Source: Pseudomonas sp. LS1212
GTDB taxonomy: Bacteria > Pseudomonadota > Gammaproteobacteria > Pseudomonadales > Pseudomonadaceae
Direction of reading: 5' to 3'
Assembly: GCF_024741815.1 (NCBI RefSeq)
Contig: NZ_CP102951.1
Coordinates: 3,920,001-3,984,000, forward strand
Length of the DNA stretch: 64,000 nucleotides
The position numbers and the translations under genes were made by a program. The notes beneath the pieces were generated by a model that was not told where the DNA came from, did no database searches, and worked only from the letters and a program-made list of their open reading frames with translations. Of the stretch, positions 40,830 to 49,558 are shown piece after piece; the first letter of the stretch is position 1; each line of letters begins with the position of its first letter.

Positions 40830-40960
40830 ATTTGGGTACGCGTACATTCACGGAAAACCGGGCAATTGTCAAATGTCCTGAATCCCCATGAAATCGCGAC
40901 TTTCCGGTCACTTCCATTGGTCACCCGGGCAAAAACAATTGCGCTTATCTCCAAACATTC

Positions 40961-41155
40961 ATGGAAGCCATAGCCAACACGGCCTACAGCCAGACGCTAG
41001 CGCTCAACACGCCGTTCATGACAAAAGAGGGAGCGATTTACAGCAATACCGAGCATATGAGCTTAGCCCGACTACACTGTGCACGCAGAAGCGAAATGCG
41101 ATTAATTTTTGTCGAAGAATTACCGGCCTGCCTGGCCAACCCGGCCCGATGCTGA
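40961..41155 (+). other. Possible short transcript or 64-codon reading frame before a strong terminator
   Basis: Divergent from fadBA, this stretch contains an open frame beginning MEAIANTAYSQTLALNTPFM and ending inside the terminator hairpin at 41144-41164. No ribosome-binding site precedes ATG 40961, and I recognise no relative. The stop codon falls within the hairpin loop, which is more typical of a small RNA with its own terminator than of a protein gene. I cannot identify a convincing promoter. Either a small RNA or a leaderless small protein. Confidence 0.35.
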
Positions 41156-41172
41156 CTATCGGGCTTTTTATT
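41144..41172 (+). terminator. Rho-independent terminator, plus strand
   Basis: GCCCGAT (41144-41150) pairs with ATCGGGC (41158-41164), followed by TTTTTATT. No recognised gene precedes it on this strand, which implies an unannotated transcript. Confidence 0.85.
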
Positions 41173-41242
41173 GCCTGCGATTTTCCTCTCTGAGCGCGAC
41201 ACAGAGCGTCGCCAGATGCATTCCCACGCGGAGCGTCACTAG

Positions 41243-41986
41243 TGTCCGGTTAAAAATCCAGGGGGTGCTTTTTACCCCTTGCGCTGCCTGGGTTTGAGCC
41301 ATGATCGGCTCGGTGCGACTTGGTTTTGTGGGCAGATCCAGCTGTTGTAGCGACCTTATTGGCCCCTTCCGCCCTTACGGCGGGTTACTTTTGTTGGGGC
41401 AAAAGTAACCAAAACCCCTGGTCCCTGCATACGGCCCTGCGCTGCGCTCCGGGTTCCCTCCTTCCGTCATTGCTCCCGTGGGGACGCGCCGACGGGCCGT
41501 CCCTGGCCCTTCGGCGCTTGCTCGGCTTCCTGCCTCGCACCCCACTCCGCAACGACTCCACTCGGCCTCCTGAAGGGACGATCTGTGTCGTCTGCAATTG
41601 CGCGCATTGAAAAGCAAGGGCAAAAGCGAAAAACGAAAACGGCTTTTGCTTTTGATTCCGCGATGGTCCAGCCACCGCCGAACGTCCCTTCAGGAGGCTG
41701 AACGCAGGCGTTGCGGAGCTGGGTGCGAGGCAGGAGCCGAGCAAGCACCGAAGGGCCAGGGACGGCCCGTCGGTGCGCCCCGGCGGGAGCAATGCCGGAG
41801 TGAAGGGACCCGAAGCGCAGCGTAGGGCCGGATGCAGGGACAGGGGTTTTGGTTACTTTTGCCCAGTCAAAAGTGACCCGCCGTAAGGGCGGAACGGGCC
41901 AGCAAGGCCGCTACAGCAACTGGATATGCTCACCCCTTCACGAGCCCATAATCCTCATTCCCAGCCTCCCCGTTTTTTACCGGACA
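41243..41986. mobile_element. 744-bp long-inverted-repeat element with IS-like ends and CTAG duplication
   Basis: The ends are inverted: TGTCCGGTTAAAAA at 41243-41256 and TTTTTTACCGGACA at 41973-41986 (13 of 14 positions match). Each is flanked by CTAG (41239-41242 and 41987-41990), as from a 4-bp target duplication. Inside, 41336-41580 and 41683-41935 are imperfect inverted copies of each other (roughly 85-90% by eye), so nearly the whole element is one giant palindrome with a loop of about 100 bases. No transposase is encoded. Open frames on both strands are mirror products of the palindrome. TGT ends with a CTAG target recall IS481-family elements, so a non-autonomous derivative is my best guess. 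Similar sequence blocks (GCCGTAAGGGCGGA, AAAAGTAACCAAAACCCC) are familiar from many Pseudomonas intergenic regions. Confidence 0.75.
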
Positions 41987-42046
41987 CTAGTGACGCAGAG
42001 CGCGGGAACGAGGATCGGCAACCGGGTGTGAGGTTCGGTGTCGCTC

Positions 42047-42487
42047 TTATGCGAGCGCCTTCAGCACTGCCGCAATATCCTGCAAAATAGCCGCCTCGCC
42101 ACTTTCACCCCAATACAGGGCAATCAACTGCGGGCCTGCCTCGACCTTGTAGACATTGGCCGGCAGTGTGGCGAAATGCTCCATCAGCGCGGGATCGTCG
42201 CAAGGTTCACGCCACTGGTTGAGCCAGACTCCAGGTGTGGTCTGCCAATAGCACCAAGTGGCTGTCTGCCCTTGCCTGCGCGGACGGTGGTATTGAGCAC
42301 AAGGGTTGGGCGGCTCCTTGGGCAACCAATGCGGCCACTCCTGAGGCGCCAGTTGCATCGCCAGGCCAATGCGCCGGGCCCCCATGCGCAGGGCCATGCG
42401 CCCGCTCTGGCTGCGCGAAGGGCGCAACCAGACCATGGGGCTCAAAATCAGCGCAAGGATTGACACAACTACTATCCAGACCGTCAT
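42047..42487 (-). CDS. Hypothetical membrane-anchored protein
   Basis: 146 residues. Residues 2-20 (TVWIVVVSILALILSPMVW) form one N-terminal membrane helix, followed by basic residues (LRPSRSQSGRMALRMGARR) that set the rest in the cytoplasm. The Trp-rich middle (APQEWPHWLPKEPPNP, WCYWQTTPGVWLNQWREP) is followed by a small alpha/beta end. No known family recognised. Divergent from the universal stress gene, as in PAO1. Confidence 0.75.
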   Translation of the reverse strand: MTVWIVVVSILALILSPMVWLRPSRSQSGRMALRMGARRIGLAMQLAPQEWPHWLPKEPPNPCAQYHRPRRQGQTATWCYWQTTPGVWLNQWREPCDDPALMEHFATLPANVYKVEAGPQLIALYWGESGEAAILQDIAAVLKALA

Positions 42488-42597
42488 ATGTGTTATCCCT
42501 ATAAAGCTTTTGAAAAGAGTGGGTTAGCGTTCTATTGGCCCACTCAGCCTGAAACCGACCATACTTAATACAATCGCAATCGTTCAGGAGAGCCCTC

Positions 42598-43050
42598 ATG
42601 CCCTACCAACACATCCTGGTCGCCGTCGACCTGACCGAAGAATGCGATCCGGTGATCCACCGTGCCCGCGAGATTTCAACAGGCAGTGGGGCCAAGCTTT
42701 CGATGGTGCACATCGTCGAGCCGATGGCCATGGCGTTCGGTGGCGATGTGCCGATGGACTTGTCGCAACTGCAGCAACAACAGTTCGATCAGGCCAAGGA
42801 GCGCCTGGAGCGCCTGATCCTGAAGTACCCTGAACTGTCCAAGGACAATTCCCACCTGACCTATGGCCAGCCGCGCCAGGAAATCCATGACCTGGCCACC
42901 AAGCAGGAATGCGACCTGATCGTCGTCGGCAGCCATGGCCGCCACGGCCTGGCCTTGCTGCTGGGGTCGACTGCCAATGACGTGCTGCATGGCGCGCCTT
43001 GCGACGTGCTTGCCGTTCGACTGATGAAAAAATCAAACCCAAAGGCCTGA
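42598..43050 (+). CDS. Universal stress protein (UspA family)
   Basis: 150 residues, one Usp domain: YQHILVAVDLTEECDPVIHRA, then CDLIVVGSHGRHGLALLLGSTANDVLHGAPCDVLAVR. The last part holds the ATP-binding pattern G-2x-G-9x-G(S). A Gln-rich helix (LSQLQQQQFDQAKERLERL) lies in the middle. The start is preceded by CAGGAG. A terminator follows directly. Confidence 0.94.
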   Translation: MPYQHILVAVDLTEECDPVIHRAREISTGSGAKLSMVHIVEPMAMAFGGDVPMDLSQLQQQQFDQAKERLERLILKYPELSKDNSHLTYGQPRQEIHDLATKQECDLIVVGSHGRHGLALLLGSTANDVLHGAPCDVLAVRLMKKSNPKA

Positions 43051-43073
43051 CCAGAACGGTCAGGCCTCGTTTT
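43043..43073 (+). terminator. Rho-independent terminator between the usp gene and uup
   Basis: AGGCCTGACC (43043-43052) and GGTCAGGCCT (43058-43067) pair perfectly, followed by CGTTTTA. It covers the last codons of the usp gene and also lies just past the uup stop. Confidence 0.88.
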
Positions 43074-43075
43074 AC

Positions 43076-44998
43076 TCAGGCGTCCAGTTCGGCCCAGCGC
43101 TCGACCAGCGTGTCGAGCTCGACCTGCAACTGCTCCAGTTTCGCCAATACCGCAGTAGTCTCGTCGATTGGGCGCTGATAGAAGCCTGCGTCCGAGATTT
43201 CGGCCTGCACACCCGCCATTTGCTGCTCCAGCGCGTCGATCTGGCCTGGCAACGCTTCCAGCTCACGCTGCAACTTGTAGCTGAGTTTTTTCTTTGCCGC
43301 AGGTGCTGCTTCAACCGCTGCCGCCGGTACCGCAGCAGGTGCAGTCACCACGGCGCTGTTGAGCTCGGCCTTGCCCGACTTGTTTTCGCTCACGCCGAGC
43401 AGTTTCGGTGAACCACCCTGGCGCAGCCAGTCCTGATAACCCCCCACGTATTCGCGAACCTTGCCTTCGCCCTCGAAAACCAGCGTACTGGTCACCACGT
43501 TATCGAGGAATGCCCGGTCGTGGCTGACCATCAATACAGTGCCCTGGAAGGTCAGCAAGACCTCTTCCAGCAGTTCGAGGGTTTCCACGTCCAGGTCGTT
43601 GGTCGGTTCGTCGAGCACCAGCAGGTTGGCCGGTTTGCTGAACAGCTTGGCCAGCAACAGGCGTGCACGCTCACCGCCCGACAACGCCTTGACCGGCGTG
43701 CGCGCACGCTGCGGGCTGAACAGGAAGTCGCCGAGATAGCTCAGGACATGGCGGTTCTGACCATCGATCTCAATGAAATCGCGACCTTCGGCCACGTTAT
43801 CGATCACGGTCTTTTCCAGGTCCAGCTGATGGCGCAACTGGTCGAAGTAGGCCACATCGATGCGCGTACCCTCCTCGACCTTGCCGCTGGTAGGTTGCAA
43901 GCCGCTGAGCATCAGCTTCAACAAGGTGGTCTTGCCGGTACCGTTGGCACCGAGCAGGCCGATACGGTCGCCGCGCTGCAGGACCATGGAAAAGTCCTTG
44001 ATCAGGAACGGGCCACCCGGGTGGGCGAAGCTGACGTTCTCGAGAACCATCACCTGCTTGCCGGACTTGTCGGCGGTATCGAGCTGAATATTGGCCTTGC
44101 CGGTACGCTCGCGACGCTCGCTACGCTCGACGCGCAATGCCTTCAAGGCACGCACGCGGCCTTCGTTACGGGTACGCCGAGCCTTGATGCCCTGGCGGAT
44201 CCAGACTTCTTCCTGGGCCAGGCGCTTGTCGAACAACGCGTTGGCCGTTTCTTCTGCGGCCAGGGCAGCTTCCTTGTGCACCAGAAAGCTGGCGTAGTCG
44301 CCGTTCCAGTCGATCAGGCCGCCGCGATCCAGTTCGAGAATCCGCGTTGCCAGGTTCTGCAGGAAGGAACGGTCGTGGGTAATGAACAGCACGGCCCCCT
44401 GGAAGGTGCTCAGGGCTTCTTCCAGCCAGGCGATCGCGCCGATATCCAGGTGGTTGGTCGGTTCGTCGAGCAGCAGCAGGTCCGGCTCGGAAACCAGTGC
44501 CTGAGCCAGCAGGACGCGACGGCGCCAGCCACCGGACAATTCGGCAAGCGTCTTGTCGGCCGGCAACTGCAGGCGGCTCAGCGTACTGTCCACCAGTGTT
44601 TGCAAGCGCCAGCCGTCACGGGCCTCGAGGTCGTGCTGGACGTGCATCAGCTTGTCCAGGTCGGCTTCGGTGACGATGTTCTGGCTCAGGTGGTGATACT
44701 GCGCGAGCAACTCACCTACACCGTCCAGGCCCTGGGCAACGACGTCGAAAACCGTCCGCTCGTCGGCTACCGGCAATTCTTGCGGCAATTCGCCAATCTT
44801 GAGCCCTGGCGCACGCCAGACCGACCCGTCATCGGGCTTCTGGTCGCCCTTGACCAGCTTCATCATGCTGGATTTGCCAGTGCCGTTGCGGCCGATAATG
44901 CACACCCGCTCACCACGGGCGATCTGCCAGGACACCTTGTCCAACAACGGCATCGCGCCGAAAGCAAGGGACACATCGCTGAATTTGAGCAGGGTCAT
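43076..44998 (-). CDS. uup: ABC-F family ATPase Uup
   Basis: 640 residues with two ABC cassettes and no membrane part: GRNGTGKSSMMKLV, LAELSGGWRRRVLLAQAL and LLLLDEPTNHLD in the first; GANGTGKTTLLKLML, ALSGGERARLLLAKLF and LLVLDEPTNDLD in the second. A Pro/Ala linker and a C-terminal coiled coil (KKLSYKLQRELEALPGQIDALEQ) mark the Uup subgroup, which binds DNA or ribosomes and limits transposon precise excision in E. coli. ATG 44998 has GGAGAAG upstream. Confidence 0.93.
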   Translation of the reverse strand: MTLLKFSDVSLAFGAMPLLDKVSWQIARGERVCIIGRNGTGKSSMMKLVKGDQKPDDGSVWRAPGLKIGELPQELPVADERTVFDVVAQGLDGVGELLAQYHHLSQNIVTEADLDKLMHVQHDLEARDGWRLQTLVDSTLSRLQLPADKTLAELSGGWRRRVLLAQALVSEPDLLLLDEPTNHLDIGAIAWLEEALSTFQGAVLFITHDRSFLQNLATRILELDRGGLIDWNGDYASFLVHKEAALAAEETANALFDKRLAQEEVWIRQGIKARRTRNEGRVRALKALRVERSERRERTGKANIQLDTADKSGKQVMVLENVSFAHPGGPFLIKDFSMVLQRGDRIGLLGANGTGKTTLLKLMLSGLQPTSGKVEEGTRIDVAYFDQLRHQLDLEKTVIDNVAEGRDFIEIDGQNRHVLSYLGDFLFSPQRARTPVKALSGGERARLLLAKLFSKPANLLVLDEPTNDLDVETLELLEEVLLTFQGTVLMVSHDRAFLDNVVTSTLVFEGEGKVREYVGGYQDWLRQGGSPKLLGVSENKSGKAELNSAVVTAPAAVPAAAVEAAPAAKKKLSYKLQRELEALPGQIDALEQQMAGVQAEISDAGFYQRPIDETTAVLAKLEQLQVELDTLVERWAELDA

Positions 44999-45211
44999 GA
45001 TCTTCTCCAAAAACCGGGCGCGCATTCTACCTGACTTGGGCCACCTTCACAGTAAATGAAGCGTGGCACCCGGCCGTTCGGCGCCTTGCCCACCACTTAA
45101 CATCTCGATACAAGCACAATGCTTTCACCGGCCCCGGCCTAAAGGCTAAGCTAGGCAATAGTTGTGCTGGCACAGCCATCACTTGTAACGATTTATTTTC
45201 CCGGAAGTCCC

Positions 45212-47140
45212 ATGCGCGGTCGCCTGCTCAGCCTTTTATCCTGCCTGCTCCTCTCTGCCTCGGCCGTCTCGACCGTCCAGGCCGCCGACCTGGCCCAGCA
45301 ACGCCAGTACTATGATGAAGCCAAGCGCGCGCTGGCCAAGGGCGACTCCGGCCCCTATTTCCGCTATAGCCAGGCGCTGCGCGATTATCCGCTCGAGCCC
45401 TACCTGGCCTACGACGAACTGACCGCCCGGCTGAAAACCGCGAGCAACACCGAGATTGAAACGTTTCTCGCCGAGCATGGCGACCTGCCCCAGGCAAACT
45501 GGATGAAGCTGCGCTGGCTGCGCTGGCTGGCCGAACGGGGCGAATGGCAACCCTTCGTCAAATATTACGACCCCAGGCTCAACTTCACCGAGCTGGACTG
45601 CTTGTATGGCCAGTACCAGCTCAGCCATGGCCAGCGCGCCGAAGGCTACGCCACCACCGAGAAGCTCTGGCTGGTCGGCAAGTCGCAACCCGCTGCCTGT
45701 GATGCCTTGTTCGACCGCTGGGCCGCTGAAGGCCAACTGACTGAACAGAAGCGCTGGCAACGCGCCAAGCTGGCGGCCCAGGCGCGTAACTATGGCCTGG
45801 CCAACAAGCTGGTCGACAACATGACCACCCTCGCTCCACAGGGCAAATTGCTGATCGATGTGGCGCAAAAGCCCACGCTGCTCAACCAGCCATCGCGCTT
45901 TGTGCCGGCCGGCGAAGCCATGTCCGACGTGGTCAGCCTCGGCCTGCGTCGCCTGGCCCGGCAGGATCCGGACCGGGCCATGGCCATGCTCGACGACTAT
46001 GCCAATCGCATGCATTTCTCCCGCGACGAGAAAGTCGCCATCGCCCGTGAAATCGGCCTGACCCTGGCGCGTAGTTACGACAGCCGGGCGCTGGACCTGA
46101 TGACCCGCTACGACCCTGAGCTGCGCGACAACACCGTGACCGAATGGCGCTTGCGCCTGTTGTTGCGCCTGGGCCGCTGGGAAGATGCCTACCAGCTGAC
46201 CCAGCGCCTGCCCCAGGACCTGGCCACTACCAGCCGCTGGCGTTACTGGCAGGCCCGTAGCCTGGAACTGGCGCAACCGCGTAATCCGCAAGTCCCTCAG
46301 CTGTACAAGGCCGTGGCGCGGGAACGGGACTTCTATGGCTTCCTGGCCGCAGACCGCGCACAGACACCCTACCAGCTGAACAACAAGCCGCTGGTACTCA
46401 GCCAGCAGACCATCAACAAGGTACGCAATACCCCGGGCGTGCGTCGCGCACTGGAGTTCCACGCGCGGGGTGAAATCGTCGATGCTCGTCGCGAGTGGTA
46501 TCACGTCAGCCGCCACTTCAGCCGTGACGAGATGGTTGCCCAGGCCAAGCTGGCTTACGACATGCGCTGGTACTTCCCGGCCATCCGGACCATCAGCCAG
46601 GCGAAGTACTGGGACGACCTGGACATTCGCTTCCCGATGGCCCATCGCGACACCCTGGTGCGTGAAGCCAAGCTTCGCGGGCTGCATTCGAGCTGGGTCT
46701 TCGCCATTACCCGCCAGGAAAGCGCCTTCATGGCCGATGCCCGCTCCAGCGTCGGCGCCACTGGCTTGATGCAGCTGATGCCGGCAACCGCCCGGGAAAC
46801 CGCGCGCAAGTTCAGCATTCCGCTGGCCTCGCAGCAGCAAGTGCTGGACCCGGACAAGAACATCCAGCTGGGCGCCGCCTACCTGAGCCAGGTTCATAGC
46901 CAGTTCAATGGCAACCGGGTGCTGGCGTCGGCGGCTTATAACGCCGGCCCTGGCCGCGTTCGCCAATGGCTGAGGGGCGCCAATCACCTGAGCTTCGATG
47001 TCTGGGTCGAATCCATTCCGTTCGACGAAACGCGCCAGTATGTGCAGAACGTTCTGTCGTACTCGGTGATCTACGGGCAGAAGCTCAACTCACCGCAACC
47101 ACTGGTCGACTGGCACGAACGCTACTTCGACGATCAGTGA
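45212..47140 (+). CDS. slt: Soluble lytic murein transglycosylase Slt
   Basis: Periplasmic enzyme that cleaves peptidoglycan glycan strands to 1,6-anhydromuropeptides, the products later handled by NagZ. 642 residues: signal peptide MRGRLLSLLSCLLLSASAVS to about residue 24, a long superhelical U and L domain, and the catalytic domain with Glu503 in ITRQESAFMADARSSVGATGLMQLMPATA, then AYNAGPGRVRQWL. ATG 45212 starts the signal; the upstream frame is unsupported. Confidence 0.95.
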   Translation: MRGRLLSLLSCLLLSASAVSTVQAADLAQQRQYYDEAKRALAKGDSGPYFRYSQALRDYPLEPYLAYDELTARLKTASNTEIETFLAEHGDLPQANWMKLRWLRWLAERGEWQPFVKYYDPRLNFTELDCLYGQYQLSHGQRAEGYATTEKLWLVGKSQPAACDALFDRWAAEGQLTEQKRWQRAKLAAQARNYGLANKLVDNMTTLAPQGKLLIDVAQKPTLLNQPSRFVPAGEAMSDVVSLGLRRLARQDPDRAMAMLDDYANRMHFSRDEKVAIAREIGLTLARSYDSRALDLMTRYDPELRDNTVTEWRLRLLLRLGRWEDAYQLTQRLPQDLATTSRWRYWQARSLELAQPRNPQVPQLYKAVARERDFYGFLAADRAQTPYQLNNKPLVLSQQTINKVRNTPGVRRALEFHARGEIVDARREWYHVSRHFSRDEMVAQAKLAYDMRWYFPAIRTISQAKYWDDLDIRFPMAHRDTLVREAKLRGLHSSWVFAITRQESAFMADARSSVGATGLMQLMPATARETARKFSIPLASQQQVLDPDKNIQLGAAYLSQVHSQFNGNRVLASAAYNAGPGRVRQWLRGANHLSFDVWVESIPFDETRQYVQNVLSYSVIYGQKLNSPQPLVDWHERYFDDQ

Positions 47141-47149
47141 TACCTGCCT

Positions 47150-47179
47150 GGCAAGTGTGCCCTCCCCCGCACACTTGCC
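47150..47179. terminator. Hairpin between convergent slt and MOSC genes
   Basis: GGCAAGTGTGC (47150-47160) and GCACACTTGCC (47169-47179) are perfect inverted copies around eight C-rich bases. No T-run follows on either strand, so this may rely on Rho or act as a 3' end stabiliser. Confidence 0.6.
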
Positions 47180-47192
47180 ATGACACGCCCAC

Positions 47193-47996
47193 TTACTCCA
47201 GCACGACGACCGGCATACCCACTTCCAGCACGCCATTGCTGTCGTTGACCAGATTCTGCCCGAACATCACATCCCCTTCCTTTTGCCGGTAGGTCTTGAG
47301 CGTCGTCAGGGGTTCGCGGTCTTCGCTGCGCTCGCCGGTCTGCGGGTCGATCGTGGTCAGGATGCAACGGGTGCAGGGCTTGATGACTCGAAACTCAACG
47401 TCGCCGATGCGAATGCGTTTCCAGCCATCCTCGGCAAATGCCTCACTGCCCTCGATCACCAGGTTCGGCCGAAACCTGAGCATTTCCTGGGGCCGCCCGA
47501 TTCGCGCCGACAAATCGTCGAGTGACGCCTGCCCGATCAACAGCAAGGGAAAACCATCGGCAAACGCGACGCGGTCCTGTATTTCACCGTAGCCCGATTG
47601 CAGCATGCGCGCCCGCTCCTGCGGGACTTGCACCAGACGCGTGGGCTTGCCGATAAAATCGCTCAGCCACCTGGCGGCCTCGTCACCCGCATCAGGGACA
47701 CGCAGCGTATCGCGCCAGATGGTGACGCCGCGCAGCTCAGCGCCGGCGCCCGGCAGCGGTACATCGAGCGACGACTGCCCCTCTGCGCTCAGGGTCAAGC
47801 CGCCTTCGGCATTCCACAGTGCCGTAAGCTGGCTCATGTGCGGCAGGGCACGCTGAGTCAGGAAGCGACCACTGCTCTCTTCAACCAACATCCAGCGTCG
47901 ATCCCCGACAAGCCCGAGCAAGTCCAGTGACGACCGCTGCAAAAGCTCGGCCCGAGCAGATTTGAGGGGGTATCGATAGAGTGCGCTGAGACGCAT
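47193..47996 (-). CDS. MOSC domain protein (YcbX-like)
   Basis: 267 residues: an N-terminal MOSC beta-barrel domain (LSALYRYPLKSARAELLQRS, GDRRWMLVEESSGRFLTQR) and a MOSC domain with MLRFRPNLVIEG, the conserved Cys in VIKPCTRCILTTIDPQTG and GDVMFGQNLV. Relatives (YcbX, mARC) use a molybdenum cofactor to reduce N-hydroxylated compounds. The usual C-terminal ferredoxin domain of E. coli YcbX is absent. Molybdenum-cofactor genes lie 7 kb away at 55173-56922. Confidence 0.88.
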   Translation of the reverse strand: MRLSALYRYPLKSARAELLQRSSLDLLGLVGDRRWMLVEESSGRFLTQRALPHMSQLTALWNAEGGLTLSAEGQSSLDVPLPGAGAELRGVTIWRDTLRVPDAGDEAARWLSDFIGKPTRLVQVPQERARMLQSGYGEIQDRVAFADGFPLLLIGQASLDDLSARIGRPQEMLRFRPNLVIEGSEAFAEDGWKRIRIGDVEFRVIKPCTRCILTTIDPQTGERSEDREPLTTLKTYRQKEGDVMFGQNLVNDSNGVLEVGMPVVVLE

Positions 47997-48068
47997 GGCG
48001 GCCTGTTCCCGGGTAGGTAAAGAGCAACCTTATACAAAGTGGCGGGACGCTGGACAAGCGGTTATTCC

Positions 48069-49004
48069 CTAAGCCATCACCTCATCAAGCATCAGACGCT
48101 GGCGTACCACATCGACCAGTTTGTCAGGCTGGAATTTGGACAAGAAGTTATCGCAACCGACTTTCCTCACCATCGAATCGTTGAAACTGCCTGACAGTGA
48201 GGTGTGCAATACCACGTAAAGTCCACGCAAACGCGGGTCGTTGCGGATCTCGGTGGTCAGGCGATAGCCATCCATCTCGGGCATTTCGGCATCGGTGAAC
48301 ACCATGAGCAACTTCTCGGTGATGTTCTCACCGGCATCGGCCCAGCCCTTGAGCATCCGCAATGCCTTGAGACCGTCACTGGCGACGTGCATCTTCACAC
48401 CGAGCTGGGACAAGGTCTCGCGCAATTGGGCCAGGGCTACCGTGGAGTCGTCTACCAGCAGCACTTCTCGGCCACGGGCACGCGACAGGATCGGATCATC
48501 GAGCTTGTCCCTGGAAACCTTGGCGCTGTAAGGCACGATCTCGGCGAGCACCTTTTCCACGTCAATGATCTCGACCAACTGCTCGTCAACCTTGCTGATG
48601 GCCGTCAGGTAGTGCTGGCGGCCAGCGCTCGTCGGAGGCGGCATGATCGATTCCCAGTTCATGTTGACGATGCGATCGACACCGCCCACAAGGAAGGCCT
48701 GCACCGACCGGTTGTACTCGGTCACGATAATCGTGCTGCCCGGCCCCGGTTCCAGCGGGCGCATGCCGATGGCCTGGGACAAGTCGATCACCGGCAACGT
48801 CTGCCCTCGCAAGTTGACCACCCCGCAAACAAAGGCGTGACGCTGCGGCATCAACGTCAGTTTCGGCATCTGCAAGACTTCTTGCACCTTGAAGACGTTG
48901 ATCGCGAAGAGCTGACGCCCCGCCAGGCGGAACATGAGAATCTCCAGGCGATTCTCACCCACCAGCTGCGTTCTTTGATCTACCGTGTCGAGAATGCCAG
49001 CCAT
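48069..49004 (-). CDS. Chemotaxis coupling protein CheV
   Basis: 311 residues. An N-terminal CheW-like domain (LEILMFRLAGRQLFAINVFKVQEVL, VCGVVNLRGQTLPVIDLSQAIG) is joined to a receiver domain (EVLLVDDSTVALAQL, phospho-Asp in LMVFTDAEMPEMDGY). CheV links receptors to CheA and is tuned by phosphorylation. Pseudomonads carry several cheV paralogues; which one this is cannot be told from sequence alone. Monocistronic. Confidence 0.92.
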   Translation of the reverse strand: MAGILDTVDQRTQLVGENRLEILMFRLAGRQLFAINVFKVQEVLQMPKLTLMPQRHAFVCGVVNLRGQTLPVIDLSQAIGMRPLEPGPGSTIIVTEYNRSVQAFLVGGVDRIVNMNWESIMPPPTSAGRQHYLTAISKVDEQLVEIIDVEKVLAEIVPYSAKVSRDKLDDPILSRARGREVLLVDDSTVALAQLRETLSQLGVKMHVASDGLKALRMLKGWADAGENITEKLLMVFTDAEMPEMDGYRLTTEIRNDPRLRGLYVVLHTSLSGSFNDSMVRKVGCDNFLSKFQPDKLVDVVRQRLMLDEVMA

Positions 49005-49558
49005 GAAAGACTCCCGGGACTGTGTTCAGAATGAGTACATGGAGACGTTATCGGCTGAGTATCCGGGAGCTTGAACCTGGGCAAAAATGCCTTCAATACA
49101 ATTGATGTCATTTTGGCATCATGCTTTACTGGGCACATCTTTTCAGTTACATCTGTTCTTCACTCGCATTGGATCCAAAGCCCCCCCCTCAGGGAAACCC
49201 TTAGTGGTCATCAGGTACAACCTGATGTTCGCGATATCCAATAGCCATTAATGTGACGCCATTCTCGTTGCATGAATGGAGTCAGGCTTTTGTTTGCGAT
49301 CGCGGGGTTGTGGCCGAACCGCATTACGATTTTCTGTGCGCGCTCTATCGAGCCAAAGGGCGAGATCATTTCCGCTCTTCTTTGCGTGTGCCCGATCGCA
49401 ATCCAACGCATCGAGAGCCTTGCCCGGAGCGCCAACTTGCTGGTTACCCTCAAGCAATCAGAATTGGCCTACAGACATAAATCAAAGCGCAGCGTTAACT
49501 TAATGCGGCCTGGTAGCGATCACACTCCACGGATCGCACAATGTTCTGGAGCTTTGGC
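49005..49558. other. Non-coding gap between cheV and the next gene
   Basis: 554 bases, lower in GC than the neighbours in its first half. It holds the perfect hairpin ATCAGGT-ACA-ACCTGAT at 49210-49226 and short overlapping open frames on both strands around 49211-49565. None has a ribosome site or a recognisable product, so I do not call a gene. It must contain the cheV promoter (left side) and possibly the promoter of the gene at 49559. Confidence 0.5.

Noticed and set aside
41320..41825. Open frames of 75-135 codons on both strands in the palindromic element
   Set aside because: They are mirror images of each other produced by the inverted arms, have no ribosome sites and match no protein family I know.
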